This document shows, in pieces, positions 12,576 to 24,434 of a DNA stretch of 64,000 bases. The DNA comes from Guyanagaster necrorhizus (Eukaryota; Basidiomycota; Agaricomycetes; Agaricales; Physalacriaceae). Within the stretch, counting starts at the first letter, position 1. Every line of letters starts with the position of its first letter. The DNA lies in assembly GCF_019112545.1 (NCBI RefSeq), contig NW_025064882.1:2224971-2288970 (forward strand), given 5' to 3'. The notes below the pieces were generated by a model. That model saw nothing but the letters and a program-made list of their open reading frames with translations. It was not told the DNA's origin and did no database searches. A program made the position numbers and the translations under genes.

Positions 12576-13499
12576 CTACTTTGTTGCATGCTGAATCATG
12601 TACACAGCTGAGAAACGATTAACAAACGCTGCAGTGATATTTACAAAGACAGGACCCTTACCTGGAGTAATGTCGGATCTTTTCTCTTGCCACCAGTCGA
12701 ATCTGCAAAGTTCCGGCGGGCTCAGACCTGAACAAGCAAATTCAAAGGTCAATATTTCCTCGGTAGCGCAAGTGAAATTGCGTTGCCAATTGGAAGGTTC
12801 CGCCGAAAGTTCAATGTCTGCAATCTGTGATACGCGCTCAGGACGAGTGCGATACGAAAGAAACAGAGCATCCAGAGCATGTGGCGCATTCAAACGGTAT
12901 ACAGTCAGAGGAGACTGCGCCGTCGTTGAATTGTTAATAACGCCTGGAAGAGATAGGCCGAGTTGGCACGTCCCCATGCCCCAATCAAACGCTCTGAACT
13001 GTATGATCGTGGAAATCTATAGGAAGCGGATGTTGGCTAAGTCCATGAGATAAAATGGGCGCGCGCTTACCGTTTGATTGATGATAACATGCCCTTCATC
13101 GAATGAGATAGCACCCGCGGGTGACATGAATCGTTTCAGATCATACCCAAAAGCATTGTCCGCAGCCTTGCTATCAATGGTGGCCACTAGGATAGGATAG
13201 TTGTGGAACTGGCGAGGCTTTGGAGGTGAGGGTCGTTCGATCTTATCGAAACCTATGAACTGGGATGGTCGCCGCAATAGAGCTATATCCTTCCTTGAAA
13301 AAGCACGGGGGGAATGCTGTGAGGCTACCATGGGGGAAGAGGCGGTAAGGACGACGTTGACGATAGTGCACAATACGGCAATAGCCACACAAACTCGAAC
13401 TGAAAAGTAGTTGACGGTTGGCAGAGATATGCGACCAGTATCTGAATCAACTGGTTGACACTCCATGGTGGAGATGTGAGATGGATATGAGCTATGCAA
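12576..13499 (-). CDS. Conserved single-pass membrane protein of unknown function
   Basis: Three exons. Exon 1 encodes a short polar N-terminus, one hydrophobic helix (VCVAIAVLCTIVNVVLTA) and then RRPSQFIGFDKIERPSPP and QFHNYPILVATID. An intron at about 13018-13071 leads to ISTIIQFRAFDWGMGTCQLG and a Cys/Pro-containing domain with PPELCRFDWWQEK. A last intron adds AVYMIQHATK and the stop at 12576. The start is either the ATG at 13497-13499 or the internal one 11 codons later. The pattern LLRRPSQFIGFDKI is one I have met in other agaricomycete hypothetical proteins with a single helix and an extracellular domain. The role is not known. Confidence 0.65.
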
Positions 13500-13726
13500 A
13501 AATGACGGAAGTGGATGGAATCAAAAAGCGAGTGGGAGATGCTGGAGATGAGTTAGGGAACCCTTCTGATGACATGATGTTATCAGAAAAAAGGGATAAA
13601 GCGGTGCATAGGAATGAAGATGGTCGACCTTAGGGTAGCATGCGTGATCATATTTCAAGCCATGGAAAGGTAGAGCTCGTATAAATACGGAGGACAACCA
13701 AGGAATTCATTCCCTTCCAACCTCCA

Positions 13727-13846
13727 ATGAATCATAAAAGCTTAAAAGTCGTCACATTTTTGACCGTCCTGTTCGGAGGGGCTCTGCTTGCTCGCCGCCT
13801 CGGGATTCCAAGAAGTGAAGCCTGTGTTGCAGATACAGGTTTTTAA
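13727..13846 (+). CDS. Possible small secreted peptide
   Basis: A TATAAATA box at 13680-13687 is followed 40 bp later by ATG and a 39-codon frame. Its first half looks like a signal sequence: basic start, hydrophobic core VVTFLTVLFGGALLA, then RR. The frame stops soon after a single Cys, at TGF. A GT at 13839 could also splice out, in which case this would be the first exon of a longer gene that I could not follow. Support is positional only (promoter plus signal-like sequence); chance is a real alternative. Confidence 0.25.
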   Translation: MNHKSLKVVTFLTVLFGGALLARRLGIPRSEACVADTGF

Positions 13847-14807
13847 CACGGTGATCCTCGTTGTTCACGTCGAACTCGATAGACGTTTTTCCGAGACGGT
13901 ATTGATGGGTGTTACCGACAGCGGAGACCCCCCTAAAATGATGTTCCAGTCTCTAAATATTCAGTCATGATCAATGCCTCCTGCATGTCTGCTATGGCCG
14001 ATTCAATGTTGGAGCAGCCCATTGGATGTATATTCATGACAGAATTCCAACAATATTCCTTGCAGAATGAGCTATGGATTGATATATGATTGTAGAGACG
14101 GTTTCGCAACAGTAATTGATGCCTGGTCGATGAGATTCAATATCAATTGTAAAGTTCAAGGTTGAGTAAGGCGTCGATCTGTCAAATGGATACAATGTAC
14201 ATTATGGTTGCTAGGAAATTCACCCTCGCCCTCGGAAGGGTGCTCTTCCTTTCACAATGCCGCTCAGAGAGTCCGAAGAGTGCCAGAGGAATCTGTGAAT
14301 TTCCCGTAAACTCCGACAGTTGTTGTGCAGTGGCGACAGTGTGGCTAAATTTCATCTTCAATGTAGCATTTGCTCGACAATTAAAAAGAAAACAAAGAAG
14401 TGACGGGAAAGTGATAAACAATCCAGAGGGGTAGGAGGAGCAGGCAAAGGCATTGTCACACATTACATAAGGTTACGTTCGCGATCACGTGTTATTCAAA
14501 TTCCCTGAAGTTTTCTAAGTTAAACAACATTGCCGCCACCATCAAGGTCATGTATCCACCAATTGGTACCGTCACATTGCTTGTACATGTGGACCTATAC
14601 TACATAGAGCCTCGTGTGCAAGGTCAAGACATCCGATCCAGGTACTTACGTTCTATGTTCTTCTGGTAGCATTCTCTTAATATTCTGATTCAGAATCACA
14701 TATTCAACTTTCACCAAGCTATACTTATTGCGACACACCTTAGAAGCTCCAATATCGCCTCTACTCTAAGTCTTGAAAAGATGGATCCAGACGGCGGTGT
14801 CTCCTGT
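13847..14807. other. Intergenic, no gene seen
   Basis: No splice-joinable coding frame. The open frames on both strands between 14160 and 14465 overlap each other and carry no motif. Confidence 0.4.
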
Positions 14808-15834
14808 CATGCAGCCCGTCTGGCCGAAGCTACGGGCATTCATCTAAATTTTCGTATCTTGGGCCTCTAACAAATCGCTTGCATGAAGACACAAAACCTT
14901 AACATGCTTCCTCACAAAGGATCCCTCGGGCCCGCGGACACCAAAATGATAGACAGTGAACACCCGCAGGATAACCACACACAAAGAGTGCGAGCTTAGT
15001 ACACCCAATCTTATGGATAACTTTCATCTCAACCTCCTAAGCTGGCCGTATCAAAATGGCACCGTCGCTATTGCTCTTGACAGACCGGTATCCTCGCTGC
15101 CATCTCCAAGGTCAATGAAGAAATGCACCCCACGATTGTGGAGACGTCGAGCTTTACGACGCAGAGATGAGCCACAAATGAGTGCTCATCAAGGTCAATT
15201 GTCTCATCCCGAGGCCCACTTGTCATCAGTTCGGGCTGCAAGGATGGAAGTATTTGTGACCACGATGTACAAGTTCCTCAGCACAAGGAAATGGAGCCCC
15301 TAGGGCACGTAGGCGAGGTCTTGGACTTGAAGTGGAGAGGATATGGAAAAGGTTCGCCAGTAGAGGCAAAGACAATGTGGTCAATATATGGGACGGGCGT
15401 ATCGGGGAGCGCACTCGAGACACTAAATGGGCCAAGCAAAACCACAAGGCTGCTGTTAAGGCACGTCTTATTTCTGCGCCAACCCTAGATCTCACTTGTG
15501 GGTATTGGCATGGTGCCACTGCCAGGCTGCTCTAGTACGAGCTCCAGAAGGCGCTTGGAAGGATGTGTTGATCAACGTTCGGAACGTCGACACCTATGCT
15601 GGTGTACACATTGCGAAAACATCAGCACGGATCCGCGGTACTCATTCATCCCCTAGTTCTCACCGGAAGGAGATTCTCGCTACGCATGGATGTCCAACAA
15701 ACTCAATTATGATCCATGCGTATCCTAACCTCATGGACAGAATTGCAGAAATCAGGAATGCCGGTGTGCCAATTAGGAGAAAAGAGCGCATTATAATGAC
15801 TGGCGGCTTAGTTCGACAAGTGTTTATTCGTTAG
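14808..15834 (+). pseudogene. CDC20: CDC20/FZY-type APC/C activator relic, apparently intron-less
   Basis: Shattered WD40 homologue of the anaphase-promoting-complex activator, readable only by hopping frames. In order: RLAEATGIHLNFRIL (about 14814-14858); TPNLMDNFHLNLLSW and TVAIALD at 15003-15083; a degraded stretch; then HQGQ. Next come VISSGCKDGSICDHDV, GHVGEVLDLKWR, KDNVVNIWDGR, NHKAAVKA, and finally KEILATHGCPTNSIMIHAY and RIAEIRN near 15763. These follow the Cdc20 blade order, including its diagnostic NHKAAVKA and THG-P-NS-IHAYP segments. Frame changes occur near 15205, 15345, 15460 and 15495, and parts are deleted. No GT-AG intron is needed anywhere across about 1 kb, unlike all functional neighbours. 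Confidence 0.8.
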
Positions 15835-15837
15835 GGG

Positions 15838-16173
15838 AGACGTTGATACCCAGATGGACGTTAATACCATGCATGCACCTATGCCATCACATCTATTCAG
15901 GAACATCGCATTTTCTAGTTCTATGGTCAATACACCTCTGCAGAATCATGAACTGCGCACTATTACGCCTTGTTAAAATATGTCGTGGAAGTTCGTATAT
16001 AAGTTTATAGGTCCATGTATTAGATCCTCTACGTCTTATCCAGTTCACCGCTGTACAATTCTAATGCCGCTCCAACAGGGGCATATAACATCATTCCGCT
16101 GTCGATGTACACCGACATAGACGGCGGTAAGCTCTGAAGAGTTGATCAACATCAAAATGCATAAGGTGATAGT
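15838..16173. other. Intergenic, no gene seen
   Basis: Short AT-rich gap between the CDC20 relic and the 3' end of the next minus-strand gene. Nothing recognised. Confidence 0.4.
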
Positions 16174-17515
16174 TCAGGCGCGTACAGCGACGGGGTTCTG
16201 TAGCCAAGCTACCATTTGAAGGCAGTCGCCCATTACTGACGACCAGACGGACAGAAAGAGTGAAAGACCATACTCGACATTGACCATGAGATCAAACACG
16301 AAGGAAGAAACTGCCGAACGTGCTGTATTGAGCGCGTCCGTCTGCCGGTGAGAGACTTGCACAGCGTACTGTGCGTGTGTCACCTCGCTCTTGCATTGTT
16401 CGAGCTCGTCATATGCCCGTGTCATATTTTCATCCGCAAGTGCCTGGTATCCAGGTGAAATTTGAGTTTGTGTTTCGCAACCGGTAAAATAGGGACCTAC
16501 AACCCCGTGTGTGGACAATTTCGACTTATGCGGTCGGCGTCCAGAGAATGAGATTAAACGTGTGGACGTTTTTGCGACAATTGTGGTGTCGAATTGAGTA
16601 CTACTGAACTGGACCGACATGAGAATTGGTGGCTGTTCAAATGATCTCAGTAATAGGCATACCGAGTGATACAATCTACTAAAACGTGTCAGAATTTCAC
16701 GGAACGGGAAAGACGGTGGAGGCGTACTGTTTTAGATGGTTCTCGAGTTGAAGAAATTTTTTGGCTAGGTCACGTAGATCGTTGCGGCCCGACGCCAACG
16801 ACGAGTGTTGGCAGGCTAACTGAGCCAGGTCTTTATGGAATACGGTCAAATTTGATATTATAGTCAAGATCGCGCCCACATAGCTCTGGGTGAGCGCGAC
16901 ATGGTCTGAAGTTATCTGAAATTCGCGCATGAGTATATGCCGATAATAACGGGATATAAGAGGAAGGTAACGCGCGTGGTATCTGATCGCGAGCATGGGC
17001 GTCAACAACATGGTCAAACGCACCTTGATATAAGATTGAAGAATTTGGATCTTTTCCTGGCGTGAACGCGGTGTCATATTGTTTAGGTTCCTCGCTAGTA
17101 TGGGAAGCACGACTGTGCAGAGCACTAGAAGGAAACTCATCAGCGCTGGTGCACGCAGTTGACGTCAATGTACCAACTCTTCGCGCGCCCGGTGAGATCG
17201 ACGGTGTTCGTCCGTATATGCTTCATAACGGTGACAAACTCCTGAGGTCTAGGTTAGTCTCATCATTGTCGCACACAACTGATCACGTACAGCATGGATC
17301 GCGTTCCATCGTGGTCTTAACGGCAGTGCCACGCGCTGCAAGTCCAAGCTATGCAGCTGCGCAGAGATGGTAGCGAACGCAGTAAAGAGCGCCTTTTGCA
17401 TTTGGGCATACCGTTGGGTGGCGTCGTTCAGGTCGAGAATAAAGTTGGCGTCGTTGAAAGCTCTAGCGGCTTCAGGATAGCTGAGGGTAGTAGAACGGGA
17501 AGACTTGTAAGACAT
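16174..17515 (-). CDS. Unknown helical protein
   Basis: Unrecognised multi-exon gene. Exon 1 begins MSYKSSRSTTLSYPEAARAF and is predicted helical. Later exons encode PRSRQEKIQILQSYIK and, after an intron, ITSDHVALTQSYVGAILTII and DLRDLAKKFLQLENHLKQYA. After another intron the last exon contains DELEQCKSEVTHAQYAVQVS and a hydrophobic end near YGLSLFLSVWSSVMGDCL. Heptad-like spacing suggests helical bundles or coiled coil. Joins near 17050-17290 are uncertain: two acceptors compete and one reading hits a stop, so the middle of the model may be wrong. No family is recognised. Confidence 0.45.
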
Positions 17516-18800
17516 TGGTCAATGAACTTTTGATGAAGGAGATATACCTTGACAGGCTTATATATGTGCTCATGGGATGTGAAGCACGATATATGTAGCT
17601 GTAAGGGGCAAACACAAGTTCCGCTAATGAACTGTGAGACCGAGCTGTGTGGGAGGCAGATGTACCATAATACTGCGTGTGACTGCACGTCGTTCTTTGA
17701 GCGGTCCGATAGCAACAAACTGGATGATCGCCGAAAAATATCGGGAATCGTTGATGGCTTTGCGCCAGGAAGAGTCAACATCGAGTCAACTGTTGAATCC
17801 ACATCCAGGAGTCAAACATATGTCCCCGGAACCTGAACACCACATACACGTGGTAGGCGTAGCGCTAAGTACTAGCCGCCGCCCCCATCGTCCCCGATTG
17901 TCCGTTTCCGAGTGCGAATAACAGACTTGCTGTTAATTGCGACAGCTTCTTCCCAGCAGAATCAGATCACCCTAGCGGTCTCAAGCAGCCTACGAACAGC
18001 ATTCTCCAAACTACGTGCCAGTGAAAGTCGAAGGGGCGAGATATCTCTGTCACCACGTTTCTCCTTCGCTTAATATGTCTCTTCCCTGAGCTGGTGGACA
18101 CCTAGGCACCCATCACTGGTCGCCACCATACGTTGGGGTATACCAGGCCTGTTTCATTGGCGGGTAGTGTCTGGAGCTCGAGAATTGCACGATCTGCCTT
18201 GTGAGACGATATGATGTCTACGTCATGAAACCTTAACATCCTTACCCTCCGTCCAATCAAATGGAGGTGTCGGATCAATGTCTGCGGAAAGAGACTTGAC
18301 ATCCTATCCTCCTGTACTTCCGGGCTTGCTAACGCCAAAAGCATTCGCCCGACTGAAAAAATCATTCAGTAAATCACTACAACTCACCTTTGTTGTATCA
18401 TTTTATTATGATGTTCGTCATTTGACTCACTACGACTCTGCTAGCATCCATCGACAGAATGAAACAACGGGATGTTCTCTCGAAAGGCGGGCTGCAGCTG
18501 CGGAGGCTTCGAATGTCCGGTCAAGCAATTTCACAGATACTCAATGACAATTGGGCGTCTGCGTCAACGTCGGAATTGTTCCCACCGAGCAATCAAGAAG
18601 GCTTCGCCATTGAGATTAAACACAACACAAGTATAACACCGGTCCGACATGCCGCCACGGAAGCAAACCGTGACGAACACAATTGAATTGCACTCATCCT
18701 TGCCGTCATCTCTGCGTTTTTTTCTTATTGTTGGAGAATGGCCGTATCCAACTAGAGGTCTTCATTATTCTCTTCCTCATAAAGTCCTTTACCCGAGCCG
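17516..18800. other. Intergenic, no firm gene
   Basis: This region should contain the promoters of the divergent unknown gene and the carboxylesterase. A minus-strand frame at 18102-18365 is open for 87 codons but has no motif, intron support or codon pattern that convinces me. Confidence 0.4.
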
Positions 18801-20641
18801 ATGGGTCCGCCTTTCTGGCTCTTCGTGGTCTGCGGGTTGTTCGCCTGGGCCAGTTCCGTATCAGGCGGTGCTCCCCACCATCAACACCAGGAGAACGTCC
18901 AAACACCGCTGGGCATCGCAGAGGGCATTGTGAATGGTAGTGCGGTCAGATTCTCAGTCAAGTACGCGTCGGCGGAAAGATGGAAGGAATCCCAAGTCGT
19001 ATCAACATGGTCGTTGCCGTAAGCGATGTTTTCCCAACATTGGGCAGTGTTGATTTCAGGCGTTTGCTGCAGCAACGGATTCAGTGATGCTAACAAGATG
19101 CCTCTTGCCTGTCCGCAAGGCACCTTGGACGCGTCGGCGTACTCCGAGGACTGCCTGTCCATGGTCCTGTACGTTCCCAGGGATTTCCTTGCATCAGGGT
19201 GCAGTGATGCTCCTACGTTTATGTGGTGTGTACAGATTCTCGGTATCACCAAAGTTTGAGTCTCATCATGGAACAGGATTCATGGAGGCTCGTTTACCGA
19301 GGGATTCGCTAGTGACTACGGTTTGGATGGATCCATATTTGCTGTCGCCACCAACTCCATCGTCGCGGTCGTACAGTACCGCCTAGGAGCTGTGAGTTTC
19401 GCTGCTATTGAATTCGTGTCCTCTGAAACTCACTATCATAGCTTGGATTTATGGTCCCGGATGGCAACGCGAATCTGGCTGTAAAGGACATGATCAATGC
19501 CATGAAATTTCTCCAAACCGTAGTCCGATCTTTTGGAGGAAATTCTTCTAAAATTACGCTAGCAGGTCAGAGTGCGGGTGCCATGATGATTCGCTCTCTG
19601 CTTGCTGCTCCATCGGCGTCGTCACTGTTCCAGTCTGCAATCATACAGTCTGATCCTATGGTATGCGTTTCGCCACATGTTTCCCCTGTTAGTTTTGCTA
19701 ATGGTACCCACAGAACTACGGCTTTCTCAACATTTCCACCCAGCAGACCCTTCAAAGTTACTACAACGAGCTCATTGTCTGTGACTCAACAAATTCCACC
19801 TGTTGGGAGTCTGTATCCGTCGACGAGATTCTGGAAGCCCAGACGACTCTCTACAACAACGCTTCCGCCATAGACGCGTCGGCAAGCTTCGTGATACCCC
19901 TACGACCCGTGCGGGACGACGTCCTTATCACCACTCCGCTCGACTCGACTGCAAAATTTCCCGCAGTCACCAAACCGATCCTCATCACCTCCGTCCTTGA
20001 TGAGGCAGCGGCCACCATCTACGACCTGTTTCCCGATATCGTGCCTCAGACATCATTTGATGCCATCCTATCCGAGTTGCTGGGGGCCGACAGAGCTGCC
20101 ACAGTTGTGTCGTCGAGTTACTACCAGTCTAATGAATCTGATGCGCGCGATCTATTAGTGAAACTCGGGACAGATTACGTGTGGAGATGTCCAGATTGGA
20201 CCATGGCGCGAAATTGGGTCAATAATGGTGGCTCCGCGTTTGTGGGCCTCTTCACAGTCGGCGCCCACTATTATAGCAATGCAAATATCCCATTCTGTCA
20301 GGAGGAGGGGGCAGTATGTCACTCAGACGACATTGAGATTGTGGTAGGTTTCATCTTGGCTCGTGTTTCAGCGCACTGATTTTACGTGTCTACAGTTTGG
20401 CACCGTATCAAATCCCGACATTGCGCAAGCCAAACTGATTTCTCAAATCCAGCAACGGTATAAATCGTTTCTCAACGCAGGGCATCCCAACCCACTGGGT
20501 CTTCCAGAGTGGCCTGCAGCGGGGAAGACCAAAGTTCACACATATAAACTCGGCGAATGTGGCAAAGTTAAAATTGGAGCTTGTACGCCTGCCTTTTGGG
20601 GTTCCGCCGTAGAGTATGATTACCAGGTATACGATATCTGA
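18801..20641 (+). CDS. Secreted type-B carboxylesterase/lipase
   Basis: Alpha/beta-hydrolase of the carboxylesterase type-B (cholinesterase-like) family, about 535 residues, exported by the signal peptide MGPPFWLFVVCGLFAWASS. Exons join at five introns to give SEDCLSMVLYVP, WIHGGSFTEG (oxyanion-hole region), VVQYRLGALGFM, and the nucleophile elbow GQSAGA (Ser codon 19571-19573). Then come a likely acidic triad residue in LITSVLDEAA and CHSDDIEIVFG, with the family's catalytic His. The length matches fungal members. The start is fixed by the signal peptide; exon 2 begins at CAACGG after the acceptor gctgcag, the only join that keeps frame. Expected reaction: hydrolysis of carboxylic esters outside the cell. 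The substrate cannot be told from sequence. Confidence 0.88.
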
Positions 20642-22640
20642 TTAACGTGGACTACGAAAATGATTACCGCACATTCGCGTCTAGTCTAGGGCAGTTTCTG
20701 TATTACCACTTGCATACCCTTCGCTTTCTTGTCTTCAAAAATGCTCATCAGTAATTCATCTGCAGGGAAGAACCACATAATTATCATATCTGGTGAGTCT
20801 TTTTACAGAACAGGCTTCGCATCCCTTGACAAACAAGAACGGCGGAGTCCACAGAGTCTACGTGTGTAAGCATGAAAGAAGTAGGCTTCTAGTCTTGCAT
20901 CGGAGGTGTACAAATATTTCATCGAAGCTAAGGCAGCACAGAATGAATAAAGGGCTGCTCTATTTAGAACGTATAAGCCTGCATCAGTCTTCGGTGATTT
21001 AAAGGAAAGCCAGAGTCAAGTAGACAGCGTGTCACAAAGTGATGGACGGTGAGCTATAGTAGCTACTAAACAGTGCTCTGCCAGTCAGGTAATCAGCATA
21101 GAAATATCAATGACAAACTCACCGTGGCATTCGATGTCCCCCGTCACTTCTGAACAACCCAATGCGACGTAAAGTTGGCCATCCATCTGAAGGTGCCACT
21201 GAAAATGTTCTATATTTCACCTGAGATGATAACCTGTACAGCTAATACGACGTAGGTGTGCTATTGCGCATCCAACGTTGACAAGAAAGCCATCCGAAAA
21301 CTGGCGAGTGCCCAGGCCTTTGAATTTTTGCAACGAGCCTGGACTCGGCGGTATCAACATTATCGTTCACGACGTCCACCAGCGACGTTTCTGTGTACAA
21401 AGAATAAAATAGAAAGCAGACCAAAGGTCATGGCCGGTTACTGTGCATGTGCATGGTACGGGAAGACCCGGTCCGCCCAACTCCTTTCTAAGCAACTACT
21501 ATGCTCATCTATTTCTTTCTCGTTTGAGTGCAAAACGCTTACGTCTGCTATAGCTTGGAAATTTTTCTGTTGAAGAAAGACCTTGGATCGCACGGCTAGA
21601 AACTTCAATCCCACGTCCCTGTTGAACTCTTCCGACACCTTTGCAAGATGGCTCAGCCACCTCCGCCAAGGCTTCAGGGCCTCTCGTCACTAGCCAGACG
21701 CTGGGTATCTGTCTAACGTATCATCTGGCAGATACCACGCTCCACAGCCGTCAAACAGAAATGGCAAAAGTATCTAATCCTTATTGTCTTTCATCGATCG
21801 CAAAATTAATTCTTCGGACCCGACATTCTGTATTCGGCTTTGTGGAGATATATTCAGGTCTGTTTCAGCAGAAGTAGTAATTCGTCCGGCGGCAGCAATT
21901 GACGGTTCACGGTTGCTTTGATATGGACGGAAACCGTGACACGGAATTTCGAACCAAAAATACGTTAAGAATGTCATATCTACTCCTGATCTATCTTGTA
22001 TCCTTACAAGTTGTACGGGCAGCGTGCATGATGGTGCCACCGTGGTGGCCTGTCAATATTTTTCCGTACGTTCGAAGCTCAGCGCTCAGCAAGGAGTCAT
22101 CCCTGATTTCACATTTGCGACAACCGCCAGTCGCAAGTCGTCTTATGGTTGAACCAGGTATTTTCAAGTATCTCCTTTTCCAGATGCTAATAAATTTGAT
22201 CATGCCCCGTTGTGTGAAGCCTCGCAGATATTCTTGCTATCGTATTCCGATATCTTCCATGTCTTGTGTTTAGGCGGGAGTGTTGAGAAGTGTCATGTGG
22301 AATGCTGTGGCGCTGGCTGACTATGCGAGACGTCAACTATTGTAGACTATTGCTGAGAGCCGTTCAGTCAGACTCGGATGTGCCCAAGGTCAACGCGGAT
22401 GTAACTCGAGACTAACCTGAGCAAACCACAACAGCCAGCGAAATGGAAATTGATGTACCACCATATCTTTCTGGAATGTGGTAAGCCGCTTTAAAATAAT
22501 ATGGTAGTAAGAATCCCCGCAACGCGATAGATCTGCGAAGGTCCACAGATATACGTCAAGTATACGGATATAAACATCCTTCTATCGTTCAGCGCATTCC
22601 AGGGCAGCTTTAGTTCCTGACTCATTATCATCATGATTTT
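20642..22640. other. Gene-poor stretch
   Basis: No supported gene. A frame at 21971 starts with a signal-like MSYLLLIYLVSLQVVRA but continues without intron support or motif. The rest is short overlapping frames. Confidence 0.4.
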
Positions 22641-22649
22641 TCTAAGCTG

Positions 22650-24373
22650 AGCAAGTACTCACAGGATGGTCGGAATACGTCTCATGCCAGGTACTATCCG
22701 CTGCCAAGAAAAAGGATGCTGCTACGTTGACGTCATCTTTGCCCCCAAAACTAAGGCACTGGACCATCATCGTTCAACGATTGGGTCGTTCCGAGTTATG
22801 TCCAATCACTAATAATATGTCTTCGGCGAAAGCGGAGGTTGTCAGTACTTCAGCTTCTCTTAGACTTGCTGTTATTCTCAAATTCACAATAGGAACGACG
22901 GATTCAATACATATCGCCAATAAGTGAGGATTTTTCGAGGACTATGGCACCCGGCCAGTCTCGATTAGAAGGATCTAGTTTCGAAGGACTTCGTGCAAGC
23001 GCCACCTACCTAATGTGAAGTCATAGAGCACTTCCTCACCACGCTCCGAGCCTGTACCTGGAGTTTAGTAGGGGGACTCTTTCAGGAACCTGGCTTTGAA
23101 TTGACCTTCCTCCGCTTGTTCATCTTGGTCTGTCCTGAATGACTCGTGCCATGATATTAACCGGTCAACAACGCAGCTGTGCCTCGCTCAAGCTTCGTTG
23201 ACATACCCTGGAATGTTTTCTGTTTCCTCTCATGTCTTCGGTGCCTTCAGGTCTACGTCTCTCCATTTCCCCTTGCTCTGATAAGAAGACTTCGGTCCAT
23301 TACTTAAGGTTGACGTGCCGGGAGATCAGCTCCGTTCTGGAGGTTCGAGGCACATACGTGCTTTTACGAGCCTCGGAATCAGATTCAAGATGCGCCACTC
23401 GCCTCCGGAACTAATGCCCCAGGACTAAGCCCAAACAAGCCTTTTAAGGTAGTCTTCCTCGTTTGTCATCTATGGGTGACTCCGCAGGAATATCGTAAAC
23501 TTCAAGTCTGAACGGAGAACTGAATACGTCGCGGATGTGATCATGTATCGTGGACTCATTCCTGGCTGCCGCCTGAGCCACATTGACACAAACTATAGTA
23601 TATATTTATAGATGGCTAACGGTTCGGAGGTGTATCGAAGACCCATCTCTTCTTCGAAAGAGGGCAGCTGGGTGTAGATAGGGAAGCTCTGTGCTGATAA
23701 TCTTTGGGTGGCGTCATTGCTGTGTCAGGGTCAACAGCCGTTTCAGCGGATCGGTCTTAGAAGTTAGCCAATAGTGTCTCCTGCAATTTCGTGTCGGCCT
23801 TACGCAGAGAAACGATTCCGATACTCTAAACGTACGACTTAGCGCTGCGGCATTCTCCAAGACGGGTAGCCGGAGCACGAGACGAACTTCCACGGACTTT
23901 CTTCGGAAATTGAGCGTGTGGAAGATCTGGTCATCTGCAGGTTATTATGCTGCTGCTCTCTCATGCTGCTCTCTCATGCACCGCTGTGCATCCTGGAAGG
24001 CAATACATTTGACTGACTAGGGCCGAGAAATTTCAGCTCCGTTGGTGTCTTCGCGGCGTTGTATCTCATCCGACCGGAGTCCAGAGGTTGAGTCTTCTGG
24101 AATCTCTTGGCTATGCGGTTCTTAAGGTTTTTCGCACTCTCAGACTTCTTCACACTCGTCATAGGATACCGCTTCACGATGTGTTGCATCCCGGATATGG
24201 ATATCAGGTTCTGTGGATGCCAATGAGAGGCCAGCAATCGCTGCTCCACTCAAGTCTATTGGAATTTCCTCATTCGCCGCATTCTTGTAGACTCGTTGAA
24301 TAGCAGAGCTCTTCCTCGTGAGGTTTGCGACTTTCGGTTTTACCTTGGGATACGTACAAGTAAATGTACTCAC
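22650..24373 (-). pseudogene. Degenerate coding tract of unknown family
   Basis: Read on the minus strand, several separate stretches look protein-like but are broken by stops. These are MSTFTCTYPKVKPKVANL... at 24140-24373, KNLKNRIAKRFQKTQPLDS at 24100-24156, PPKDYQHRASLSTPSCPLS and KKRWVFDTPPNR near 23633-23710, AARNESTIHDHIRDVFSSPF with RLEVYDIPAESP near 23475-23575, and WTEVFLSEQGEMERRRPEG near 23240-23300. Order and strand are consistent with one old gene. I do not recognise the family, and the joins are not proven. Random open sequence is the alternative. Confidence 0.3.
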
Positions 24374-24434
24374 AGACCTCTTAATCGGGCTGCGCCCATG
24401 TCTTTGTGTTCTCAGAGTCTGCCCACCTTTGAAA

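Noticed and set aside
14162..14463. About 90-codon frames on both strands
   Set aside because: They overlap on opposite strands with no motif; chance openness is the simplest reading.
18102..18365. 87-codon minus-strand frame
   Set aside because: No motif, no partner exons and no start context.
23948..23985. Tandem GCTGCTCTCTCAT repeat
   Set aside because: Only two copies; too short to be a satellite or functional array.
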